The notes: a model not told the origin generated them from the sequence alone. A stretch of 64,000 bases of DNA from Typha latifolia (GCA_019914945.1 CM034106.1:3348001-3412000); one strand, 5' to 3'. Shown: positions 43,072 to 53,730, counted from the stretch's first letter. Numbers and translations: made by a program.

Positions 43072-44092
43072 TGAAAAACCCCTAGACACAAGTATGTATC
43101 TAAATACTAGGCAATGATATCACTCGTTCGCTTAAGTAAAAGTCCATAGAAATATTAAGAACAAAAGCAGAGATGAACGCCAAGATTTTAACGTGGAAAA
43201 ACCCAAACGAAAAAAAACCATGGATCCAAACTCGGATAAAAAACCAATCACTAGAATAGTAGCAGTTACAAGACTGACTCACAAAACAACCCGTCGATCC
43301 AAACGACTTTGTTCCTCTCAGTGTTGATCGCTAGAACCCACGATTCACTGCTTCTTGTGATTGAAGTCCAATCTCAGTAGCCCTCGAGATTGATCTTTCG
43401 TCTAGATAGTCGTTAAGACGAAAGATTAAATTCTTGTAGATGAGTGGAACCTTGTTAGTTGAAGAACCGATGTAGCCTCAAGAAGTCTCCTTCAATAATG
43501 CTTCTTCAACCACCCTTGAGATAGGGTTTGACAATCCTTATATATTATCTTCAAGATAAAGCCAAATCTGAGTCTTATCCGTACTCATGAACTTCAAGGT
43601 TGAGCCAAATCCGAGTCTTATCTGTACTCATGAAAGTCTAATTTTATCAAACTTCGTTGGTGCGTTCGAACGCGGCCCGGGTGCGTTCGAACAGCATGAC
43701 TTGAACTCAGGTGCGTTCGAACGGGCCCGAGTGCGTTCGAACGCGACAACTTGAATTCTTCAAGTTGCGTTCGAACGCGTTTGTGAACGCAACTCTCGGT
43801 CTGTGTGAACGCAGTACCCCCGCGTTCGAACGCCTTTGTGAACGCGGCTCTCTGTCTATGTGAACGCAGTACCCGCGTTCGAACGCGTTTGTGAACGCGG
43901 CTCTCTGTCTGTGTGAACGCAGTACTCGCGTTCGAATGCGTTTGTGAACGCGGTGTGAACTCGACGGCTTTTCTCCAATAATCTTGCAATTCTTCAAACC
44001 AGAGATATTCTAGATTTGTGTGAAGCTCATATACATGAAAAAAAATACTTAAAATATTTTGTACACAATTGCCAACAAATAAAAACCTAACA
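43072..44092 (-). repeat. Cop-S 5' LTR (1021 bp) with motif array
   Basis: TGAAAAACCCC...CCTAACA. On the LTR strand: U3 start, array of about 54-bp units with five exact GCGTTCGAACGC copies (43665-43965), TATA box TATATAAG (minus, 43537-43544), leader, U5. Includes a 35-40 bp duplication around 43565-43640 (GAGTCTTATC...GTACTCATGAA). Confidence 0.94.
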
Positions 44093-44136
44093 GAAGTGAT
44101 TAAGAGAAGTAGACGAAGGGAACAAAGTGGTCGAGA
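44093..44136 (-). repeat. Chr-B-type LTR, segment 2 of 3
   Basis: GAAGTGATTAAGAG...GTGGTCGAGA, between the Cop-S and Chr-A insertions; its two ends are the TSDs GAAGT and CGAGA. Confidence 0.9.
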
Positions 44137-44725
44137 TGATACGATTCGGACTTCACCGACGTCATCTCGAGCATGGATTCACTTTAGGAGTGTTTTTATT
44201 TCATGTTTTAGTGTTTAATTTCCATTAAAATAAGTTTTCTGTAAGTCGCGTTCGAACGCGGGTGGAGTGAGTTCGAACGTGGTTTGTGATCGAGGTTGTG
44301 AAGGCCCTCTTCTCCTTAGGGGTGGTCCTCTTCTCCCCCTTCGTCCAATCTATCCCACACTTGCCCTAATCCTTCCATCAACCACAACCCTTCCACCATC
44401 ACTTTTCACCGGTGCCACCAAATTAACGCCGGTCCTCCACCATCCACCATTACCTAGGATCTCGTGCCTCCATCCACGAATCCAAAACAGAGCATCCTGA
44501 TGTCCGTCCACTAAACGGACAGTATCTCGAGATCCACAACTCCGATTCGCCTGAAACTTGATTTGTTGGAAAGCTCTTTTCTAGGGTGACAACATATCAA
44601 AATTTCAAAGTTCCGTGCCAGATCTAGTCCAGATCAAGAATTGGAAGAGATCGATCTTTAGCCCCAAAGGAGAGATCATATCAAGCTGGTATCAGAGCTC
44701 CATAGCCAGAGGTGTGATCGTATCA
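44137..44725 (+). repeat. Chr-A 5' LTR, internally deleted (589 bp)
   Basis: Normal U3 start and the first motif, then a jump near 44305 from the array directly to R/U5 (CCCTCTTCTCC). The TATA box and most of the array are lost, so this copy has no obvious promoter. Confidence 0.9.
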
Positions 44726-44728
44726 AGC

Positions 44729-44741
44729 TGGTATCAGAGCC
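44729..44741 (+). promoter_or_regulatory. Primer binding site; second copy inside the LTR end
   Basis: TGGTATCAGAGCC at 44729-44741, and GGTATCAGAGC within the LTR end at 44688-44698, each preceded by an LTR-end word (GATCATATCA, GATCGTATCA). Confidence 0.9.
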
Positions 44742-44766
44742 ACCTTTCCTCGGACAAGCGCTTCCA

Positions 44767-46621
44767 ATGACGACAACCAGATCCATGGCTGCACGGTGAG
44801 ATGATGAAGAAGAGACTCTCCCAATAGAGAAGGGAGAAACGATTGCAAGGACTTCCACCCGTGGAACCGCCCGATCTAATCATAATATGGAAGAACCTAG
44901 TATTCAAGCCGTGTTGGGGTCTCTTTCCAGACAGATGGCCATCAATAATCAAATGATGATGGAGATGTTGTGGGAAATACGGGCGTGGCCGAAACCTTCT
45001 TCAACAAGTAGGGCAATCACAAGGCAGCATGGGGAACCCTTTGCAACATACCCAACATCCTCCACGGCCTCCCTGTTCATCACAAAAGTTGGGGAGAGTT
45101 CGGCTATCAGGCAAGATCGAGCTTCTACACCTCGACCCATGGTTAGCTGCAACAAACGGCTGTCGGCTACAATGGGATCCTCAACCATTGTAGCAGCCCT
45201 CGGAACCTCCACATCTTCCCATGCACCAAAGACCTCGTCGACAAACTGTGAAGGGCTGGCTGCACCATTCCCGATCCCTGCAGAAACGGCGAAGAGTCTA
45301 GCTTCAAGGCAGCAGTTTCCTTCGGCAAGCTCGACGGTTGGAAATGTTCTTTTGATGTCAGAACGGAGTTCTTCGACGAGTCGACAACCGTGCGAACCAC
45401 TATTGAATGGAGGAAGACCACACGTGGCCGCTGGATATTCCTCATCAGGAATCCTCATCAGTGGTGAGGGAGATGATCTAGAACCACAAGTTCTAGCACT
45501 TGGGCCGTGTTACACCACCTTCATTTGCAACCACAGCGAGTCAGCAACTATGAAGAAATCATGTATGGCCTCTAGTGACCTTCCACCATTCTCCTCGGTC
45601 AATCGACAGTCGACTGCGATAGTGCCATCACCGGCGATGACGTTGCAGCTCCCCACCGAGCTACAACTCGAAGGAGAAGGCCACAATCTTCCAACCACGG
45701 CAGCACCAGCCTCTGACAACCTCGTAAAGACCTTGTGGGCTAATAATTTTCTCACCCAAACGATCGAAAGCTCCCTGCCATGGCTACGACAAAATGAAGA
45801 AGGAGATGAAGATTTTGTTTTTGTCAACCTCAGCCTTCCACAGACGAGTCAACCGTCGCCACCCCAAGAGGGGCCTCACCAAAGAACTATTGTAGTATTC
45901 CGGATGACCAAAGGCTCCTTGCCATGGTTGCAACGGGACGAGAGAAGGACCTGAAGATTTTATTTTTGGGCCAACTTCGGCCTTCTATCGCCGTCGACTA
46001 CGCCACACCGTCGGGAACCCTACTTAAGCAACTACCGGAGGTGGTCACTACTCAGCCAAGGCTGCCACGTGCTAAGGCAACTCCTATGGCAATGGCTAAT
46101 GGAGATGGAACTAAGAGAGAAAGATTAGGGATTTCAAATTTTTTTGAAGACTCTAAGTGGTTAGAATTTCAAGAAGGCTACATTGTTGGGCTTGACTAGG
46201 TGGAATTGCTAGACATTAGTTGGGTTGGACCTAAGAGCCAAAGGGGTCAAGTCAAGTGGGAGTCATCTCTGCACTTCGGGACTCAGTTAAGTCAAATAAG
46301 GGACATGATCAGAAACCCTCTACTTGACTTAAGACGAGTTTGCTTATACCAGCATACATTTGACTCGAATCCTAATCCATGGAGTGGGCAGAATGATTAT
46401 GAGCACAACCAACAATCAGTTTGGCTAGCTGAACCTAACTTGAGTCAATGGGAGAACCTAATCTGGATCCACCAACTGCATCTAACTCGACCTCCCGAGC
46501 GCAATCGGATGCACCAGATTTCTATTGCTGAACTGACATTGAGTCAATTGGTTCGACCACCCGAGACCAAGTGGACTCAATGTAGATGGACCCGAATTCC
46601 ACCTTGGGTTAGTTGGAGTAC
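44767..46621 (+). pseudogene. Gag N-terminus fused to an unrecognised reading frame (second copy)
   Basis: Starts MTTTRSMAAR at 44767, TGA at 44797-44799 (an Arg codon in relatives). The main open frame 44887-45954 (355 codons) runs from MEEPSIQAVLGSLSRQMAI out of gag similarity into Ser/Thr/Pro-rich sequence (PSSTSRAITRQHGEP, SSTIVAALGTSTSSHAP, MTLQLPTELQLEGEGHN). The two related segments SSLPWLRQNEEGDEDFVFV and GSLPWLQRDERRTEDFIF follow. It continues after frameshifts with KSQRGQVKWESSLHFG and DLRRVCLYQHTFDSNPNPW to IN-type sequence. The sister copy at 2861-4698 keeps the same frame with different stops. Function unknown. Confidence 0.75.
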
Positions 46622-46922
46622 AAGTATCTAAGCTCGACTGAGGATGAACCTCTTTGAGGCGGTTTTGGTCGCACTACCCCTATCTTGCGTGCCTACGAAA
46701 GACTCACGACGACGGATAGGACCGAGCTTGACTTGGAACTTGCTGATCAAGAATCGAGCGGCTGATGCCCTTTCACGCCAACCTGACACGAGTGAGCTTG
46801 CCTCTTTCTCAGCACCAACATTTCCTATATCTTCAGATATGTGGGGAACCAATGCAGAAGATCATACCATGGAGGAGCTTGAGCCAGAGTTCAAAGATCG
46901 CTTCACAAACTTCAAACTTTGA
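46622..46922 (+). pseudogene. Integrase scrap joined to RNase H end and deleted tail
   Basis: ARLRMNLFEAV and then, one frame over, GRTTPILRAYERL...TELDLELADQ (integrase C-terminal half). At about 46753 (CTTGCTGATCAAGAATCGAG) it switches to ENRAADALSRQPDTSELASF (RNase H end), SDMWGTNAEDHTMEELE, and KDRFTNFKL. The latter tail is that of the integrase-less Chr-A2 element. Confidence 0.88.
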
Positions 46923-47059
46923 GGACAAGGTTGCGGAAGCGTGGTGGATTGATACGATTCGGACTTCACCGACGTCGTCTCGAGCATGGATTCACTTTAG
47001 GAGTGTTTTTATTTCATGTTTTAGTGTTTAATTTCCATTAAAATAAGTTTTCTGCAAGT

Positions 47060-47290
47060 CGCGTTCGAACGCGGGTGGAGTGAGTTCGAACGCGGTTTGT
47101 GAACGGGGTTGTGAACGTGGTAAAGAAAATGTACTATGCGTTCGAACGCACTGTGAACGCCTGCATCGCGTTCGCAAATACCGACAGACGCGTTCAATCA
47201 CGCGTTCGAACGCCTGCATCACGTTCGCAAATCCAGAAGAGCTAATTTGGTGCGTTTGAATACGGTCGGGCGAGTTCGAACGCGGTCGGC
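47060..47290 (+). repeat. GCGTTCGAACGC palindrome array in the Chr-A U3
   Basis: Perfect 12-bp palindromes, often extended to CGCGTTCGAACGCG, alternate with one-sided GTGAACGC and GCGTTCGCAAAT elements. It lies 40-270 bp upstream of the TATA box, where LTR enhancers usually sit. Confidence 0.9.
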
Positions 47291-47331
47291 GAAAATTGTG
47301 TTTTAGGGTTAATGTGAGTTGTTGGTTAGCC

Positions 47332-47339
47332 TATAAAAG
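47332..47339 (+). promoter_or_regulatory. LTR promoter TATA box
   Basis: TATAAAAG within GGTTAGCCTATAAAAGGATG, conserved in the Chr-A and Chr-A2 LTRs that retain this region; Chr-B LTRs have CTCTATAAATATG at the same place. Confidence 0.8.
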
Positions 47340-47925
47340 GATGTGTAGGGCAACCAAAATTATGATTGATTATTGAGATTGAGTTTTGCCTTGCCTCCTT
47401 AGTCTTCTTCGCTCCCGTTCTCTCAATCCCCGGCGACGCCGCTTCTAACCTCCCTCGTCCGGCTAATCACCCTAGTCACTTAGGGGTGGTCCTCTTCTCC
47501 CCCTTTGTCCAATCTATCCAACACTTGCCCTAATCCTTCCATCAACCACAACCCTTCCACCATCACTTTTCACCGGTGCCACCACATTAACGCCGGTCCT
47601 CCACCATCCACCATTACCTAGGATCTCGTGCCTCCATCCACGAATCCAAAATAGAGCATCCTGACGTTCGTCCACTAAACGAAAGATATCTCGAGATCCC
47701 CAACTCCGATTCGCCTGAAACTTGATTTTTTGGAAAGCTCTTTTCTGGGCCTAAACCATATCAATCGCGTCGATTGGACGCCGGAATATTTCGGGATCTT
47801 ATTTCAAAGTTCGGTGCAAGATCTAGTCCAGATCTGAGAATTAGAAAAGATCAATCTTTAGCCCTAAAGGAGAGATCGTATCAAACTGGTATCAGGGCTC
47901 CATAGCCAGAGGTGTGATCGTATCA

Positions 47926-48395
47926 CGAGATCCCAAAGAAAAGGGGTGGCTCGACAGTTGAGCGAGATTAGAAGCGAGGAGAAACCTTGCCAACGGTAGA
48001 GGTGGAAGGATGGTGAAGATGGAGGGGGGAGGAGTCTAGAGAGAAGATAGGAGGCAAAAAATCAAGAATCCAATAGCAATATAAAGTTGGGTGCCATCGA
48101 CACATTTATAGAGGCTAGCCAACAAATCCTAAAACAATATGAAACCCTAACAAACCAACTAAACCAGTATTCTTTATCTTCTGCGAATACCTTCTGGATT
48201 AAGCTTTCATTTTTTCATAGATATATTCCGAATCTTGAGAAGTCATGAAGATCAAAGTTGTAGATCTAGAGGTTATAGACCTTATCCGACTAGTTGATAT
48301 TATTTGGATATGTGTCAAATATTTTACAAATATTTTTCCAAAACTGTGCAGAGCTGGATTTAGCTAGTTAGATAAAATCCTAACTAAGTGTATCA
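47926..48395 (-). repeat. Chr-B-type LTR, segment 3 of 3, with a non-standard U3
   Basis: Carries the TATA region (minus, ATTTATAG near 48105) but no TTCGAACGC motif. Upstream of TATA, 48240-48360 resembles the U5 of the same LTR family in inverted orientation (for example AAAGTTGTAGATC...CAAATATTTT...CTGTGCAGAGCTGG). Ends TGTATCA, then abuts RT without a polypurine tract. Confidence 0.82.
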
Positions 48396-49207
48396 TGGTA
48401 GTAGTAGGAATAGTCCAAGCGGTCATGCATGCAACCTTTTGAGGATCCACCGCTACACCTTCCGCTGAAATAGTATGGCCTAAATAATTCACTTGTGGTA
48501 CTCCTCATAGGCACATGGATTTTTTGATCTTCAATTAATTTTGTTTCAACAAATTCAGAACATTCTCCAAATGCGGTCAATACTCCAATTCATTCCTACT
48601 ATATACCAAAATGTCGTCAAAAAATACCAAGACATACCTTCGCAATAGAGGCCGAGATATATTATTTATGAGGCCTTGAAAGGTAGCTTGAGCATTGGTG
48701 AGACCAAAAGGCATCACCCGAAACTCGTAATACCCATCCGGAGTATGAAATGCAGTTTTGTGCACATCCGCCGAGTGAACTCTAATTTGATGATACTCGG
48801 CCCTCAAATCAAGTTTACTGAATATGGTCGCCCCTGCAAGCTCGTCCAGCAACTCCTCAAAAACCGGTATAGGATACCGGTCCTTGACGGTAATAGCATT
48901 TAGTAACCGATAGTCAGTATAAAAATGTCATATCCTGTCCTTTTTTCACACCAATAGCACGAGGGATGAATATGAGCGATGACTTAGTTCTATGAGGCCT
49001 TGCTCTAACATCTCAGCTACCATCTTTGAGATAACTTCTTTTTGCACATGTGGATACCGATATGGCCCCACGTTCGCCGATGCAGCCCCGGGTATAATCC
49101 CTATGAGATGGTCCATCGCTCTCCTCGGTGGCAATTTCTGTGGCTCCTCAAACAGTCCAGAAAAGTTATCTAATAAATTAGACAATTGAATAGTAGCACC
49201 TGAACTC
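48396..49207 (-). pseudogene. Chr-B RT, N-terminal two thirds
   Basis: Minus-strand order: [29 protein letters not shown], a disrupted KKDG region, [47 protein letters not shown] (catalytic DD), then a decayed thumb ending [13 protein letters not shown] at the LTR. It complements the RT/RNase H/integrase part at 24663-25822; the two overlap by about 43 bp. Confidence 0.88.
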
Positions 49208-49820
49208 ATTTGAGTCTCATCTCTTGCTGGTCCTAACTAAAAAAATAGGTCAAATCATACGCAAAAGGCAGCCTATGCATCGTAGGAATCGACGAATACC
49301 GAACGCCATCAAGTCGCACATCTTTGTCTCCTTGTTTAAATTTCATCCACATGCTCCGAAAATCAAATGTGACGGGTCCCAAGCTTTGTAACCACTAAGT
49401 ACCAAGGACAATGTCTGCTCCTCACAGCGCCAACGGACACAAGTCCACAATGATGTCATGTTTTTGAACCCGAATACCGACTCGACAATAGAAGCTCTCC
49501 GCCTTAAGCTTCGTGCCGTCTACAATAGCAACGTCAAATCCCGTGGTTAGTTTGGCATCCAAACCCAATCTCTTCACTAACCTCTCGTCTAGAATGTTGT
49601 GTACTCCCCGAATCAACGAGGATGTGCACACAATGTTTTCTAACGAGTCCATCTACTTGTAACATCCTCGGCGTGGAAGTACCCGAATATGCATGCATGA
49701 ATATTTCAGCTTGAATATCTTCTTCCGCACCCACCTCAATGGCCTCCTCATGGGCCTCCTCTGGACACTCTCCATCATCAACAATCTCATCATCCTCTTC
49801 AAGACCATCGATGAGCATCA
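49208..49820 (-). pseudogene. Chr-B protease and spacer
   Basis: GLEEDDEIVDDGECPEEAHE, IFMHAYSGTSTPRMLQV, HILVDSGSTQ then a frameshift losing HNF, and FDVAIVDGTKLKAESF in the other frame, followed by RVGIRVQKHDIIVDLCPLAL. Active-site Asp-Ser-Gly retained, frame lost. Confidence 0.88.
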
Positions 49821-51180
49821 CACTCCTGATCAGTTTGGAACACCGATGACCGGGGGTGAAAGGCTCGTCACATCGAAAACAAAGGCCCTTCGCTCTTCAT
49901 TCCTCCATCTAGGCAGGTGTGAGAGTTCGAACAGGGGTGTCTTGTGCCTCCTCCAACATCGGAAGAAGGTCTCAAAGGTGGTCCTAGTCTAGTACTCGCA
50001 ACCGCTGTTTTTGAACCCGCATAATTTCCAGCTGGCGTTCTAGGTGCAAACCGCCCTCTCGGTTGCCCGAATTGGTTTTCGCCCCATCTTTAAAGCCTTA
50101 TGTTTTTGCTCCATCCTCACGGCCTTCTCAAAGGCCTCCCCAAGATTAGAGGGACAAAGAGCATGAACATCCGCCTGTATCTTATCCCGCAGCCCTGAAA
50201 TAAATGTGCTCATCAATGTCGGTTCGGGCCAAGGTGGCTCACAACAACTATTAACTCTTTCAAACTCAGCTTGGTACTCCAATACGGTCGTCCTCTAAAC
50301 CATCTTGACTAATGTGGCAGCAAAATCTTCATATGTCGCAATCCCAAATATGCGTGTAATCCTCCTACAAAAATAAGCCCATCCGATAAATCCTCCACCA
50401 TGAATAACCGATCTATACCAATACAATGCCATTCCTTGGAGTTGAAAGCTTGCCATCTGGACCTTTGCATCTTTCGCTGTAGCTTGACAATCAAAATTTT
50501 GTTTAACTTGAAACACCCAATCCATTGGATCACCGTCTTAGAATTTTGAAAAGTCCAAGCATGCGGTTCTCCCTCAAATAAGATTGTCGGGTTGGTGAAA
50601 AATCATTGGTTCAAGTCTAAACCTTTGTGCAAGTTGTTCACCTTCTCTAAATCCTCGAGCATGTTCATCACCATCTCCAAAGAGATCAACCTAATCCTCA
50701 AAATATCAATCCTCCTCATCGACGAAGCGCACTGGTGCCGCACTTCTCTCGGGTTCTACCACCGCCGGTCTTGGGTTTTACAACGGTGGTGGGGGATGAT
50801 GTCTAGGCATAGGTAAGAAGAAATCATTGACACTCACATGACGCACCTGGACCTGTGGGGTATCGGTTCGATGAGGTCCCACCGTTGGTCCTTCCTGAAA
50901 CTCCGATTGTCATCGAGGAGATGACGAATCTAATCGGTTCATGGCATATTCCTTGAAATCATTGTGATCTTTTTGAATTACATCAACTCTATGCAGTAGT
51001 GTATGGAATATGCCCCTAAGTTCATCCATATTCGCACCCAAGGACATTGGTTGACTCGGTCCTGCCGTGGTCGCTCCAAAGGAATCAGCCTCACGGTTAG
51101 GGTTATCGTGGATTGAGTCTTTCCTTGTTCGTGTGCTCTCCATATCTCCTTGTTGATGTCATCTTCCTTGTTTCAACCAT
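49821..51180 (-). pseudogene. Chr-B gag
   Basis: Start at 51178-51180 by alignment with the other Chr-B gag copies. Then MESTRTRKDSIHDNPNREAD, GATTAGPSQPMSLGANMDEL, a coiled segment, MDWVFQVKQNFDCQATAKDA, MASFQLQGMALYWYRSV, YQAEFERVNSCCEPPWPEPT, FISGLRDKIQADVHALCPSN. The zinc knuckle region near 49850-49890 has lost its frame. Multiple frameshifts. Confidence 0.88.
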
Positions 51181-51202
51181 TAATGCAGGTCTGATGTTCG
51201 CC

Positions 51203-51215
51203 TGCTCTGATACTA
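51203..51215 (-). promoter_or_regulatory. Chr-B primer binding site
   Basis: Minus strand TAGTATCAGAGCA, one or two mismatches to the initiator tRNA-Met site, a few bases outside the 5' LTR. Confidence 0.75.
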
Positions 51216-51218
51216 AAT

Positions 51219-51323
51219 AGATAAGTGCTAGTACCAAAAGGTCGGCTATAGAACAATTCTCTTAAGATCTGAATTTATTGTAGAAAGCAGTCCGCGCAAA
51301 TGAGAGAAAATATTTATCAAATA
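51219..51323 (-). repeat. Chr-B 5' LTR, left part
   Basis: U5 side of the LTR (terminal TG mutated), ending with AAATA, the TSD of the copia insertion; the LTR continues at 58165. Confidence 0.85.
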
Positions 51324-52190
51324 TGAAAAATCCCTAGACACAAGTATGTATCTAAATACTAGGCAATGATATCACTCGTTCGCTTAAGTAAAAGTCCGTA
51401 GAAATATTAAGAACGAACGCAGAGATGAACGCCAAGATTTTAACGTGGAAAAACCCAAACGAGAAAAAACCACGGATCCAAACTCGGATCAAAATCAATC
51501 ACTATAATAGTAGCAGTTACAAGACTGACTCACAAAACAACCCGTCGATCCAAACGACTTTGTTTTTCTCAGTCTTGCTCGCTAGAACCCACGATTCACT
51601 GCTTCTCGTGATTGAAATCCAACCTCAGTAACCTTCGAGATTGATCTTTCGTCTAGATAGCCCTTAAGATGAAAGATTAACTTTTTTAATGATGAGTGGA
51701 ACCATGTTAGTTGAAGAACTGATTTAGCCTCAAGAAGCCTCCTTCAATAATGCTTCTTCAACCACCCTAGAGATAGGGCATCACAGTCCTTATATATGAT
51801 CTCCAAGATAGAGTCAAATCCAAGTCTTATCCGTACTCACGAAAGTCCAATTTTATCAAACTTCGTTGGTGCGTTCGAACGTGGCCCGGGTGCGTTCGAA
51901 CGGCATGACTTGATCTCAGGTGCGTTCGAACGGGCCCGAGTGCGTTGGAACGCGACAACTTGAATTCTTTAGGTTGCGTTCGAACGCATTTGTGAACGCA
52001 GTACCCGCGTTCGAATGTGTTTGTGAACGCAGCTCTCGGTCTGTGTGAACGCAAGTACCCACGTTCGAACACATTTGTGAACGCAGCTCTCGGTTTGTGT
52101 GAACACAAGTACCCGCGTTCGAACGTGTTTGTGAACGTTGCTCTCGGTCTGTGTGAACGTAATACCCGCGTTCGAATGCGTTTGTACTTT
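51324..52190 (-). repeat. Cop-S 3' LTR, U3 start deleted
   Basis: TGAAAAATCCC to within the motif array (51870-52190), where it passes directly into the copia 3' non-coding sequence (52191-52390). About 150 bp of U3 and the polypurine tract are missing. Confidence 0.9.
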
Positions 52191-52393
52191 TAGCACATCA
52201 ATCCCTTCAAATAAAATTATACCAAACCAAGATCAAGTGAAAATAACTTGAAATGAATAATAATCCAAACACAAGTTATCAAGCAAGCAGTTCATAAGTA
52301 CTCAAGCAAACAAAGTTCACAGGTATTCGCGCAAATGTATTTAAGCAGTAAATAGAACCTAGTAATGAATTTACTGAGTCGAACTGGACTCTA

Positions 52394-53730
52394 AAGAATG
52401 TGAACGTCATTGGAACAAAATGGATTTACAAGAATAAAAGTGATGAACATGGCAATATAGTTCGAAATAAAGCTAGACTCGTAGCACAGGGATATACTCA
52501 GGTTGAGGGTATAGATTTTGATGAGACATTTGCTCCTGTTGCTAGATTAGAATTTATTCGTATACTGCTTGCTATTGCTTGTCACTTAAAATTTAAATTG
52601 TTTCAAATGGATGTTAAAAGTGCTTTCTTGACTGGTACTCTGAATAAAGATGTTTATGTGGAACAACCGAAAGGGTTCAAAGATCAAAAATTTTCTTCTC
52701 ATGTGTTTAAACTGAAAAAGGCGCTCTACGGGTTAAAACAAGCTCTAAGAGCTTGGTATGAGAAGTTGACCACTTTTTTAGTGGATGCAGGGTTCACTCT
52801 AGGGGGAGTGGATAAGACATTGTTCATTAGACGGTCGAACAAGAGTTTAGTTGTTGCACAAATATATGTGGATGACATTGTCTTCGGGGCAAGGAGTCAA
52901 TCATTAGCTAAGGAGTTTGCGGATCTTATGCATAGTCATTTTAAGATGAGCATGATGGGTGAGTTAAAGTTCTTTTTGGGACTTCAAATTACTCAATTGG
53001 AAAGAGGGATATTTATCACTCAAACCAAGTATGCTAAGGATCTTGTGACTAAATTCGGTTTAGAAAATGCAAAACATGCTAGAACTCCTATGAGTACAAC
53101 TACCAAACTAGGTAAAGATATTTCAGAAAAAAGTGTTGATCACACACTATATAGGAGCATGATTGGTAGTCTTTTGTACTTAACTGCTAGTAGACCAGAC
53201 ATTGCATTTAGTGTCGGTGTGTGTGCTAGGTTTCAGTCTGAACCTAAAGAGACACATTTGTTTGTTGTGAAACGTATCATAAAATATGTCAGTGGCATAG
53301 TTGACTTAGGTATCTAGTTTACGTATGACTCGAGAGCTATCATATCTAGATACACGGATTCTCATTGGGCAGGTTCATGTGATGATAGAAAAAGTGCCTC
53401 AGGTGGATGTTTTTATATTGAAAAGAATTTGGTTGCTTGGCATAGTAAGAAACAAAACTCGATATCTTTATCTACTGCGGAGGCCGAGTACATTGCAGCG
53501 GAAAGTTGTTGTTCTCAGTTACTATGGATGAAACATATGGTCAAAGATTACGGCATTGAAAAAGATACTATGGTGCTTTATTGTGACAACATGAGTGCTA
53601 TTAATATATCGAAAAATCCTGTTCAACACTCGCGTACGAAACATATTGATATCCGACATCATTTTATACGCGAGTTAGTTGAAGACAAAACAATAGCACT
53701 AGAACATGTTTAGACGGAGAAACAGTTGGG
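52394..53730 (+). pseudogene. Cop-S RT and RNase H, inverted segment
   Basis: Open frame 52400-53317 (305 codons): [67 protein letters not shown] (catalytic DD), [32 protein letters not shown] at about 53318 (Trp in the copy at 1-1058). RNase H follows in shifted frames: YTDSHWAG-like, KKQNSISLSTAEAEYIAAES, MKDYGIEKDTMVLYCDNMSA, and HTRTKHIDIRHHFIREL-type end. The best-preserved RT of the window. Confidence 0.93.

Larger units (their letters stand above)
32251..44092 (-). mobile_element. Cop-S (SIRE-like copia) element with nested insertions, TSD GAAGT
   Basis: LTRs at 32251-33960 and 43072-44092; TSD GAAGT at 32246-32250 and 44093-44097. Without the two nested insertions (32951-33701 and 34356-39409) it is about 6.0 kb. 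The gag (MDFHRDGPSSIRPPILDGSN), LTR of about 1 kb and long 3' non-coding region fit the SIRE/Maximus lineage. Integrase, RT and most RNase H are deleted, so it needed a helper. Confidence 0.93.
44137..47925 (+). mobile_element. Chimeric non-autonomous Chr-A element (3789 bp), TSD CGAGA
   Basis: LTRs 44137-44725 and 46950-47925; TSD CGAGA at 44132-44136 and 47926-47930. The interior repeats the gag/unknown-frame order of the 1194-5592 element, then integrase C-terminal sequence, then jumps to an RNase H end with the integrase-deleted tail of Chr-A2 type. Confidence 0.93.
46950..47925 (+). repeat. Chr-A 3' LTR, complete (976 bp)
   Basis: Reference LTR of the window. TGATACGATTCGGACTTC...GATCGTATCA. 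U3 array 47060-47290 with three exact GCGTTCGAACGC and several half sites, TATA at 47332, leader GGGCAACCAAAATTATG, U5. An internal PBS-like TGGTATCAGGGC (47888-47899) is followed by a second LTR-end word. Confidence 0.95.

Noticed and set aside
47060..47290. Heat-shock elements as in the ONSEN retrotransposon
   Set aside because: TTCGAA lacks the nnTTCnnGAAnn spacing of plant heat-shock elements; the CGCGTT word fits better.
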